Below are positions 6,316 through 13,105 of a stretch of DNA of 42,442 nucleotides, in pieces. This DNA is from Streptomyces spiralis. Lineage in GTDB: Bacteria > Actinomycetota > Actinomycetes > Streptomycetales > Streptomycetaceae. Location: contig NZ_BNBC01000065.1 in assembly GCF_014654675.1 (NCBI RefSeq), forward strand, positions 1 to 42,442, read 5' to 3'. Numbering within the stretch: the stretch's first letter is position 1; every line of letters begins with the position of its first letter. The notes below the pieces were generated by a model. The model saw only the letters and a list, made by a program, of their open reading frames with translations. It did no database searches and was not told the DNA's origin. The position numbers and the translations under genes were made by a program.

Positions 6316-9108
6316 CTACGACGCGTCCAGCACCGTGCCCGTCAGCAGCGCGCCGCCCTCCTGCGGTTCCCAGGAGTCGTCGGTCAGCTGGAAGCGCACC
6401 GACTCGGCCGGCTCCTTGACCCGGTCCTGAACCGTCGGGACCGTCACCTCGGTGCTCACCTCGCCCGGCCGGAAGCCCGCGACCAGATACAGGCCCTGCA
6501 CCTGGGACAGCGGGCGCTCCGGGTCGGGCGACTCGCCGGAGACGTCCCGCAGCCACCCCGCGTCGACGTCCTTCGTGGACAGCTCCGGACCCTGGGCGAC
6601 GGGCTGTACGAGGAAGGCCGCCACGATGTCGGTGTCGGCCGGCGCCGACAGGCCGATCCGCCACTTCAGAGGCTTCCCCTCGGTGACCCGGTCGGCCAGG
6701 GGCGTGACCGTGACGGTCGGCCGCGGGTCGTCGTTCTCGACCGTCACCCCGCCCCGGTGGGAGCCGACCACCGAGGTGTGCACCGCCTTCACCACCACGT
6801 CGTACGGCAGATCCTCACCGAAGCGGGTGTTGCCCGCCACCCGCACCGGCACGTCCACGGCGTGGCCGCCCGGCCGTACCGTCACCAGCCGGTCGCCGGC
6901 CTTGCCCGTCACCGGGTCCAGGACGTACAGCCGTATCTGCCCGGTGCCGTGGCCGGAGACCCGCACCGGCACCCGGTAGGTGCGCACGCCCGAATCGCCC
7001 TCCTTGACCGTGAGGCGGCCGATGTCGACGCGGGGCAGCGCGGCCGCCCGCACCGCCGGGGTGCCGGGGCGCCAGCCCCAGGCGTCCATCAGCCAGGCAC
7101 GGCCCGAGCCGCTGCGCGGTGTCAGCTCCAGCGCCGCGATCCTGCGCAGGTCGAGCCCGGCGCGGGCGGCGGCGGTCAGCGGGACGCGCAGCTCGCGCGC
7201 CCAGTAGGAGGCGGTCCGTTCGGTGCCCGGCAGCCCGTCGACGCGCACCCGGCCGAGCACGGCCCGGCGGCCGGAGGCGTCGGTGAGGGCCACGTCCAGC
7301 CGGGTGCCGGAGCTGTTCGGCGGCACGAAGAGGCGCAGCGCCAGGCTCCCGGAGCCCTTCAGCGACACGGGCGCGGCGTACCGTATCCGTGCCGTCGATC
7401 CGGCGGCGGACCAGCGCAGCGCGACCGCGCGGCGGCCGGTCTCCCGGGCGGTGTCCCACTGGGCGAAGTGCGGTGACAGGCCGGTGGTGCCGGAGCCGAG
7501 GCAGGCGGCGGACGGGCTGGGGTCCACCGCCGAGCACAGCCGGCCCCCGGTCACCGAGACCGGCCCGTCCGGCAGTAGGCCGCCGGTGCGGCCGGCGCCG
7601 ACGGCGTGGGTGAGCACGCGCGCCGGGTCCGCGGACGGCGCCCGGAAGCCGGAGCCGTCGAGCAGCGGGCGCACCCGGTCGTCGCCGGCGACGAACAGCC
7701 GGGCCGCCGCGGCGATGTAGGTGGCGCCGGCCCGGTGCTGCTGGTCGGCGGTCAGCCGGGTGCGGGTGCCCGGCGAGCAGACCGCGTCCCGGTGGTCGGG
7801 GTCGTCGTAGAAGTCGTCCTCGGCGGGCGCCTGCGCCCTGCCCGGGGTCCACTCGGTGTTGAAGAAGTTGTGGTCGGCGCCGATCACATACACCGCGCTG
7901 TGCAGGGCGGTGCCTCGGCTGACACCGCGGGTGCCGTCGACGTACACCTCGCCCTGCAGATCGGAGACGTCGCCGTCGCAGCCGGGCAGGATCGTCGTGG
8001 ACGGCACGTCGGCGACCGGATTCTGGCCGAAGATCGTCGGGCCGATCAGCACGGTGCCGCTGATGTGCCAGCGGGCGGGTCCGTGGTAGCCGTCCTGGTC
8101 GGCGGGCGGCGGGTAGAGGCTGTCCATGGCCGCCCGGTTGACGCCCTCGCCGCCGCGCGAGTGCCCCACCAGCAGGACCCGCGACAGGTCCGCCGTCGGC
8201 GCGTGGCGCACGGCGTCGGGCGCGGAGGACAGGTGGGCGGCCCAGTCGGCCCACCGGGCCAGATGCTGTCTGACGAGCGAGGAACGGGCCTGGGCGCCGC
8301 CGTCCTCGGCCGCCCAGTCCTGTCCGTTGATGCCGTCGGCCGAGATCGACACCGTCACATAGCCCTGCGAGGCCAGGAGCCGCTGGTCCTGGAGATAGCC
8401 GCGGTAGCTGGGGATCGGCCGCGTGCCGGCCGGACAGGGCCAGTCGCCGGTGGCCTCCTCGCTGTGCGGCTTGTAGCAGGTGGCGTGGCGGCCGTGCAGG
8501 AACAGCGCGAGCGGCCGGCGGCCCGCTGCGCCCTGCGGCGCGACCACCACGCCCCGCATCTCGACCGGAGCCGAGAACCCGGGCAGCCGCACCGACTTGA
8601 GGCTGTACTCGCCCGTCACGGTGCGGTACGGGCCCGGTCTGCCCGGGTCGACGCCGTTCGCGGGGAGGGGCGCGGGCGGCTGCGCAGCCGTGAGAGAACT
8701 CCGGCCGGGTGCGTGCGCCGCGGCGCCGGGCGCGTCCAACCGCCGCCCGGCGGCGCGGACTTGCAGGCCGTGCAGGTCGGTGGTGCGGGCCTTGTCCAGG
8801 GCGAGGCGGAAGGTGCGGCCGTCCTCGCCGGGCCTCGGCCGCCCGATCAGCCGGTCGCCCGCGTAGAACTCGACACGCGCGTCACCCATGGGCACCGGAG
8901 TGGCCGAGTGCCACTCCAGCTGTCCGACGGCCCCATCGCCGGTGACGCGCCAGCCCGGCGGAAGCGCGCCGCCGTCGGTGCTCGACGCGAACGGCCGGTC
9001 GGCATGGGGTGGTTGAGGCTGTGCCGATGCGGGCGCCGTCCCCGCCATGGCGAGCAACGCCACGGCGGTGACACCTATGCACCGGGCACGGATCCGGGCA
9101 CGGATCAA
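6316..9108 (-). CDS. large secreted alpha/beta hydrolase with Calx-beta-like repeats (930 aa)
   Basis: An exported esterase or lipase-like enzyme. Residues 1-29 are a signal peptide ending ASA. The alpha/beta-hydrolase core spans roughly residues 150-480, with LALFLHGRHA as the oxyanion strand and the nucleophile S317 in VGHSRGG; a His in VIGADHNFF is a candidate triad member. The region after 480 is a beta-rich, jelly-roll-like segment, and the last 250 residues carry two Calx-beta-like repeats (VKEGDSGVRTYRVPVRV and VENDDPRPTVTVTP), which bind calcium or serve in adhesion in other proteins. The TTG start is favoured because AAGGAGGGG lies six bases upstream and the signal peptide begins there. 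The substrate is unknown; chlorophyllase/PET-hydrolase-like folds are possible relatives. Confidence 0.83.
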   Translation of the reverse strand: MIRARIRARCIGVTAVALLAMAGTAPASAQPQPPHADRPFASSTDGGALPPGWRVTGDGAVGQLEWHSATPVPMGDARVEFYAGDRLIGRPRPGEDGRTFRLALDKARTTDLHGLQVRAAGRRLDAPGAAAHAPGRSSLTAAQPPAPLPANGVDPGRPGPYRTVTGEYSLKSVRLPGFSAPVEMRGVVVAPQGAAGRRPLALFLHGRHATCYKPHSEEATGDWPCPAGTRPIPSYRGYLQDQRLLASQGYVTVSISADGINGQDWAAEDGGAQARSSLVRQHLARWADWAAHLSSAPDAVRHAPTADLSRVLLVGHSRGGEGVNRAAMDSLYPPPADQDGYHGPARWHISGTVLIGPTIFGQNPVADVPSTTILPGCDGDVSDLQGEVYVDGTRGVSRGTALHSAVYVIGADHNFFNTEWTPGRAQAPAEDDFYDDPDHRDAVCSPGTRTRLTADQQHRAGATYIAAAARLFVAGDDRVRPLLDGSGFRAPSADPARVLTHAVGAGRTGGLLPDGPVSVTGGRLCSAVDPSPSAACLGSGTTGLSPHFAQWDTARETGRRAVALRWSAAGSTARIRYAAPVSLKGSGSLALRLFVPPNSSGTRLDVALTDASGRRAVLGRVRVDGLPGTERTASYWARELRVPLTAAARAGLDLRRIAALELTPRSGSGRAWLMDAWGWRPGTPAVRAAALPRVDIGRLTVKEGDSGVRTYRVPVRVSGHGTGQIRLYVLDPVTGKAGDRLVTVRPGGHAVDVPVRVAGNTRFGEDLPYDVVVKAVHTSVVGSHRGGVTVENDDPRPTVTVTPLADRVTEGKPLKWRIGLSAPADTDIVAAFLVQPVAQGPELSTKDVDAGWLRDVSGESPDPERPLSQVQGLYLVAGFRPGEVSTEVTVPTVQDRVKEPAESVRFQLTDDSWEPQEGGALLTGTVLDAS

Positions 9109-9505
9109 TGGTCCCCTCCTTGGAATCCCCGGCAGGCGCGCACGTCCTGCCGCGCACGAGCTCAGGCGCCCCGTCGGTCCCGAGGGCCGCTCGCGTCCCG
9201 GAGGACGGGGTTGCAGTGCTGTGGGTTGCCTGTGAAGGGGAACGGGGCGGCGCGGGCGACACGATCACGCCAACCGGTCGCCAACCGGCGGTTCGGGCCC
9301 GGTGGTTGCGGTTGTCCGACGTGGGACGGGCGGGCAGGTGGAGCCCGGATGACACATATGTTCCGCGGGTTGTTTCTCCGCGTGGTGGCGTTTCGCGGGA
9401 TGTGCGTCCGGCTACGTTGTGGGCGCCGCGGACAGGGCCGGCACCACCGGCCCGCCGGTGTCGCGGCGGGTGTGACGGCGTCGCGGACGTGACGGAGCTG
9501 GTGGA
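9109..9505. other. divergent intergenic region, 397 bases
   Basis: This gap separates the secreted hydrolase (minus) from the GT87 gene (plus). It holds two direct copies of CCAACCGG (9270-9277 and 9281-9288, 11-bp period), a small palindrome ACATATGT near 9354, and TACGTT near 9413 as a weak -10 candidate for the plus gene. I see no convincing gene in it. Confidence 0.5.
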
Positions 9506-10768
9506 GTGAAGGCAATCCTGGCCCGGAGCCGGGGGATCGGCGAGTGGCTCATCGCTCGTGCCGGCTGGTGTCTGGCCGGCTCCCTGGCGCTGTACGCGCT
9601 GACCGTCGTCACGCATCCGTCCCACCCGCTGGACCTGCGTGTCTACCGCGAGGCCTCGCCGCACGTGCTCTCGGGCGGTCTGTACGACTACGTGGTGCGC
9701 ACCGGTCCGCCCATCCCCGAGCTGCCGTTCACCTACCCGCCCTTCGCCGCGCTGCTGTTCCTCCCGCTGGCGCACCTGCCCTGGGCGGTGCTGGTCGCGC
9801 TGTGGCAGGCGGTGTCCCTGGCGGCTCTGCTCGTCATCACGGTGTGCGCCCTGCGACTGCTGTCCCCGGGCCCCGGCGCCCGCGTCCGGGACCTCGCCCT
9901 GCTCTGGGCCGCCGCCGGACCCTGGCTCGAACCCGTGCGGCACACCCTCGACCAGGGCCAGGTGAACCTGCTGTTGGGCGCCGTCGCCCTCGGGGGACTC
10001 GCCCTGTCCCGTACGGCGGCGGGGCGCGGCGCGGCCGTGGGTCTGGCGGCGTCGGTGAAACTGACGCCGGCCGTCGGCGGACTGTATCTGCTGGCCACCC
10101 GGCAGTGGCGCGCTGCGGCGTGGGCGGCCGCGACCGGCTGTGCGACCGTGGTCCTGGCCTGGTGCGTCGCCCCGGACGCGTCGGCACGGTACTGGTCGGA
10201 CCTGGTGACGGACACAGGGCGGGTCGGCCCGGTGTGGTCGGTGCGCAACCAGTCCCTGCGCGGAGCACTCACCAGGCTGCTCGGCCCCGACGTGACGGAC
10301 TCGGCCCTGTGGTGGGCGGCGCTGGCCCTGGTGACCCTCACGGCGGCCTGGGCCCTGCACCGCCGCGTCCGACGGCGCGACCTGCTCGGCGTCCTCGTCA
10401 CCGTGGAGCTGTACGGGCTGCTGGTGTGCCCCATCTCCTGGAGCCACCACTGGATCTGGTGCGTGCCCGCCATGATCTGGCTGGCCCACGGCCCCGGCCG
10501 GCGGCGACCGCTCTGCCGGATCGCCCTCGCCCTGTGGGCGCTGGTCACCGTCACCCGCCTGGTGCCGCTGCTCATCGGTGCGGAGGACCGGCGGGCGCAC
10601 CCCGGTCCGTACCCGGAGCTGCTCGCCTGGCCGGGCAGCGTCTACGCCGTCTGCGCGGTGCTGACGTTCCTGGCCCTGGCCCTCGGACCCGCTCAGGAGG
10701 AACGGCGTGCCGGCGTCCCCGGACCGGAACGGTCGCGGGACCTGCCGCACCCGAGGGTGCTGTTGTGA
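9506..10768 (+). CDS. GT87 family (DUF2029) mannosyltransferase (420 aa)
   Basis: A polytopic membrane protein with about ten hydrophobic segments, matching the GT87/PimE-like group of GT-C glycosyltransferases. These use polyprenyl-phosphate mannose on the outer side of the membrane to extend phosphatidylinositol mannosides or other lipoglycans. An acidic residue follows TM1 (HPLDLRVYREA), where the GT-C catalytic Asp normally lies. The FTYPPFAALLFLPLA and LVCPISWSHHWIW motifs are typical of the family. The GTG start follows GACGGAGC. The last 30 residues are hydrophilic. It stands alone, converging on the DUF35 gene. The acceptor is not evident. Confidence 0.85.
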   Translation: MKAILARSRGIGEWLIARAGWCLAGSLALYALTVVTHPSHPLDLRVYREASPHVLSGGLYDYVVRTGPPIPELPFTYPPFAALLFLPLAHLPWAVLVALWQAVSLAALLVITVCALRLLSPGPGARVRDLALLWAAAGPWLEPVRHTLDQGQVNLLLGAVALGGLALSRTAAGRGAAVGLAASVKLTPAVGGLYLLATRQWRAAAWAAATGCATVVLAWCVAPDASARYWSDLVTDTGRVGPVWSVRNQSLRGALTRLLGPDVTDSALWWAALALVTLTAAWALHRRVRRRDLLGVLVTVELYGLLVCPISWSHHWIWCVPAMIWLAHGPGRRRPLCRIALALWALVTVTRLVPLLIGAEDRRAHPGPYPELLAWPGSVYAVCAVLTFLALALGPAQEERRAGVPGPERSRDLPHPRVLL

Positions 10769-10794
10769 CGGCGGCGGCCGCCGAGGGGCCGTCA
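10766..10794. terminator. bidirectional hairpin spanning two stop codons
   Basis: TGACGGC (10766-10772) pairs with GCCGTCA (10788-10794), with a further CGGCGG/CCGCCG pairing inside. The outer three bases on each side are the stop codons of the converging GT87 and DUF35 genes. Confidence 0.35.
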
Positions 10795-11217
10795 GCTCCA
10801 GGCGCTGTACGGCTCGTCGACAAGCTGGAAGACGGGCTCGCCCCGTACCGGGTCCTTGGCGGTGGACAGCCGTACCCGGTCGCCGCCGTGGATGCCGATC
10901 AGCGGCCCCATGACCCGCCCCCGTACCACGAAGCCCTCGCTCATCTCTATCAGCGACACGTTGCGGGCGGCCGGGGTGTTGCGGTGCACCACCGTGGAGT
11001 GGCGGACCGTTCCCGTGCCCGCGCTGCGCTCGGTGCGCAGCTCACTGCCCCGGCACACCGGGCACAGCACCCGGTGGAACATGGCCGTCCCGCACCAGGT
11101 GCAGCGCTGGAAGTACAGGGCGTCCTGGTCACGGGCGCCGGGCTCGAGGAGGCCGGTCGCGGAGCCCGCCTTGGAGCCGGCATCTGCGTGAGCGACGCTG
11201 CCTGAGTAGTGGTACAC
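10792..11217 (-). CDS. Zn-ribbon/OB-fold DUF35 protein (141 aa)
   Basis: A two-domain protein of the DUF35 (OB-fold nucleic acid binding-like, acyl-CoA-associated) family. Residues about 39-58 form the rubredoxin-like zinc ribbon with C-x2-C and C-x2-C (CTWCGT, CPVCRG). The C-terminal half, with GTVRHSTVVHRNTP and the later beta strands, is the OB fold. Members usually partner with thiolases or hydratases of steroid and acyl-CoA metabolism (ChsH2-like), but no such gene is nearby, so this copy may act in trans or be a stand-alone subunit. The promoter at 11313-11341 contains a perfect operator-like palindrome. Confidence 0.82.
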   Translation of the reverse strand: MYHYSGSVAHADAGSKAGSATGLLEPGARDQDALYFQRCTWCGTAMFHRVLCPVCRGSELRTERSAGTGTVRHSTVVHRNTPAARNVSLIEMSEGFVVRGRVMGPLIGIHGGDRVRLSTAKDPVRGEPVFQLVDEPYSAWS

Positions 11218-11312
11218 CGCTGGTCAACTCCCTGCGCTCGGCCGGAATCCGGCGTGCCCGGACCACCCGTGCACACCCGTGCGCGGCAGCCGTGCCACCG
11301 TGCACGGCCAAC

Positions 11313-11341
11313 AGGTTATGGCACTCAGTGCCAGACGTAAA
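11313..11341 (-). promoter_or_regulatory. promoter of DUF35 gene
   Basis: Read on the minus strand, TTTACG (11336-11341), exactly 17 bases, then TAACCT (11313-11318). The spacer is filled almost entirely by the 15-bp palindrome at 11319-11333, the classic position for a repressor site. Confidence 0.5.
11319..11333. promoter_or_regulatory. operator-like palindrome, copy 1
   Basis: TGGCACTCAGTGCCA is a perfect inverted repeat with 7-base arms around one base. A near copy (13 of 15 bases) is at 11446-11460. The size and symmetry fit a TetR-type dimer site; no regulator gene is adjacent. Confidence 0.6.
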
Positions 11342-11385
11342 GGTACTCCGTACCAAAATCTGGCTCGCTCGCGGTACGGAGTACC
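11342..11385. promoter_or_regulatory. paired GGTAC-N3-GTACC dyads
   Basis: GGTACTCCGTACC (11342-11354) and its exact reverse complement GGTACGGAGTACC (11373-11385; arms extend to 7 bases, 11371-11387) are separated by 18 bases. Each is a dyad by itself and together they can form a 13-bp hairpin. They may be two sites for one dimeric regulator, 31 bp apart. Confidence 0.6.
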
Positions 11386-11445
11386 GCAGGACGGGGAGAC
11401 GGGGGCGAGGCGGCCGGGGGACGGTGGGGGCAGGTCCGGGATCGC

Positions 11446-11460
11446 TGGCACTCAGTGCAG
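11446..11460. promoter_or_regulatory. operator-like palindrome, copy 2
   Basis: TGGCACTCAGTGCAG repeats 13 of the 15 bases of the palindrome at 11319-11333, about 100 bases upstream of the ATP-grasp start codon. It may let the same regulator control both divergent genes. Confidence 0.5.
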
Positions 11461-11561
11461 TGCGCGGAGGTGGCCCCGAGGGCCGGGCGAGCGCTCCGAC
11501 CTGCCCGCAGTAACCTTTCCTCGCCTTCCTTCCACCGGACACACCACCCCGGGAGTCCCGC

Positions 11562-12401
11562 ATGCCGTCCGCACGCCCACGCCTTCTGTACGTCACCGAC
11601 CTGGCGTATCCGGCGCGCGGACGCCGCTACTGCGACGAGGACATACGGCTGACCGCCCGCCTCCGCGAGGAGTTCGACCTGGCGCTGTGCCACCCGCGGG
11701 ACGCGGCGGCCCTGATGGACACCTTCGACGCCGTCGTCGTCCGCAACAGCGGACCCGTGCTGGAACACCAGGCCGCCTACGACGACTTCCGGACCCGGGC
11801 ACTGGCCGGCGGGATCCGCGTCTACAACCCGCTCACGGGCCGGGCCGACATGGCCGGCAAGCAGTACCTCCTCGACCTGAGCGCCGCCGGGTACCCGGTC
11901 ATCCCGACCGTCGACCGTCCCGAGGACCTGCACCGGCTGCCCGCCGCGGACCGGTACGTGGTCAAACCGAAACTGGGCGCCGACTCCATAGGGCTGCGCA
12001 TCGTCACCGCCGACCGGCTGCCCGTCCTGGTCGACGGCACCGTCCTCGCCCAGCCGCACATCGACTTCGCCCACGAGATCTCCTTCTACTTCGTCGACCA
12101 CGACTTCCAGTACGCCCTGTACGCCCCGGACCCCGGGCGGCGCTGGGAGTTGCGGCCCTACGAACCCACCCGGGACGACCTGGAGTTCGCCCGGCGCTTC
12201 ATCGAGTGGAACTCCCTCGATCACGGCATCCAGCGTGTGGACGCCTGCCGCGCCCCGGACGGGGAACTGCTGCTGGTAGAACTGGAGGACCTCAACCCGT
12301 ATCTGTCGCTGGACGCACTCGACGACACGGGCCAAGACGCCTTCGTGGCCGCGATGACGCGTTCCCTGCGTGGCTTTCTCGCAACCGCGGGAAAGGCGTA
12401 G
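11562..12401 (+). CDS. ATP-grasp-like protein (279 aa)
   Basis: A soluble protein with the layout of an ATP-grasp ligase. An N-terminal Rossmann-like part (RLLYVTDLAYP) is followed by the nucleotide-binding strand and Gly loop YVVKPKLGADSIG. A metal-binding strand near the end reads RVDACRAPDG and then LLVELEDLNPYLSLD, where E and N match the Mg-ligand positions. Such enzymes join a carboxylate to an amine or thiol through an acyl-phosphate. The length is that of RimK/glutathione synthetase-like minimal ligases. ATG 11562 follows GGGAG six bases upstream. Neighbours give no substrate. It could be a biosynthetic peptide ligase; this is inference. Confidence 0.6.
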   Translation: MPSARPRLLYVTDLAYPARGRRYCDEDIRLTARLREEFDLALCHPRDAAALMDTFDAVVVRNSGPVLEHQAAYDDFRTRALAGGIRVYNPLTGRADMAGKQYLLDLSAAGYPVIPTVDRPEDLHRLPAADRYVVKPKLGADSIGLRIVTADRLPVLVDGTVLAQPHIDFAHEISFYFVDHDFQYALYAPDPGRRWELRPYEPTRDDLEFARRFIEWNSLDHGIQRVDACRAPDGELLLVELEDLNPYLSLDALDDTGQDAFVAAMTRSLRGFLATAGKA

Positions 12402-12505
12402 CGAACGGGCGGGCGCGGCCGTGATGTGCTGAGCTGGTGCGGTCGGACGGGCGCGGAGATCGCACGGGCGCGGAGACCGGTACGCGGCGGACGGAGGGCT
12501 ACGAC

Positions 12506-13069
12506 ATGACGGGCGTGGACGCGTTCCTGGGGCGGCTCGACCCCGAGGTGTACGTGGTGACGGCCGCGGCGGGCGGGGAGCGGGCGGGCTGCCTGGTCGG
12601 GTTCGCCTCGCAGTGCTCCATCGATCCGCTGCGCTTCGTGGTGTGGCTGTCCAAGGTGAACCGCACCTTCCGGGTGGCCGGGCGGGCGGACCGGCTCGCC
12701 GTGCATCTGCTGGCCCGGGATCAGTACGCCCTCGCCGAGCTCTTCGGCGGCGGCACCGGCGACGACGGCGTGGACAAGTTCGCTCACGTGCCCTGCACCC
12801 GGCGGCAGGACGGGGCCGTCGTCCTCGACGACGCTCCGGCCTGGTTCGTCGGCCGGATCGTTCTGCGCACCGACGGCGGGGACCATGTGGGTTTTGTACT
12901 GGAGCCGGTCGAGTCCGGGGGACGGGCCGGGCGCGACGAACAAGAGGAACCGGGCGAACAGGGCGAACGAGGTGAACCCCCCGAAGCAGGCGAACAGGGG
13001 GGACGCCGTGTCCCGTTGCTACGGCTGACGGACGCGGCCGCCATCTCGCCGGGCCACCCGGTGGGCTGA
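12506..13069 (+). CDS. flavin reductase family protein with tripeptide-repeat insert (187 aa)
   Basis: A split-barrel FMN-binding protein of the flavin reductase/HpaC group. The N-terminal half (LDPEVYVVTAAAGGERAGCLVGF, then an FVVWLSKVNRTF segment) is characteristic. These proteins supply reduced flavin or act as small oxidoreductases. The core appears to end near residue 135. Residues 145-165 are seven E-x-x tripeptides encoded by seven 9-bp repeats, inserted before a final short strand PLLRLT. That acidic insert is unlikely to be part of the fold and may vary in length between strains. The start follows GGAGG. It lies about 100 bases after the ATP-grasp gene in the same direction; co-transcription is possible. 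Confidence 0.72.
   Translation: MTGVDAFLGRLDPEVYVVTAAAGGERAGCLVGFASQCSIDPLRFVVWLSKVNRTFRVAGRADRLAVHLLARDQYALAELFGGGTGDDGVDKFAHVPCTRRQDGAVVLDDAPAWFVGRIVLRTDGGDHVGFVLEPVESGGRAGRDEQEEPGEQGERGEPPEAGEQGGRRVPLLRLTDAAAISPGHPVG
12938..13000 (+). repeat. seven tandem 9-bp repeats in coding sequence
   Basis: Seven consecutive 9-bp units, each starting GAA, encode EQE, EPG, EQG, ERG, EPP, EAG and EQG within the flavin reductase-like protein. The period keeps the frame. Confidence 0.8.
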
Positions 13070-13105
13070 CCCGGCCACCGGGCGGATCGGGAAAGCCCGG
13101 CCGGG

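Larger units (their letters stand above)
11218..11561. other. operator-rich divergent gap, 344 bases
   Basis: The gap between the DUF35 gene and the ATP-grasp gene contains two copies of a TGGCACTCAGTGC palindrome and a pair of GGTAC-N3-GTACC dyads, listed separately. No gene is visible in it. Confidence 0.6.

Noticed and set aside
7606..9492. A 628-codon plus-strand open frame opposite the secreted hydrolase
   Set aside because: Composition and lack of motifs show it is the antisense shadow of a clearly recognisable gene in GC-rich DNA.
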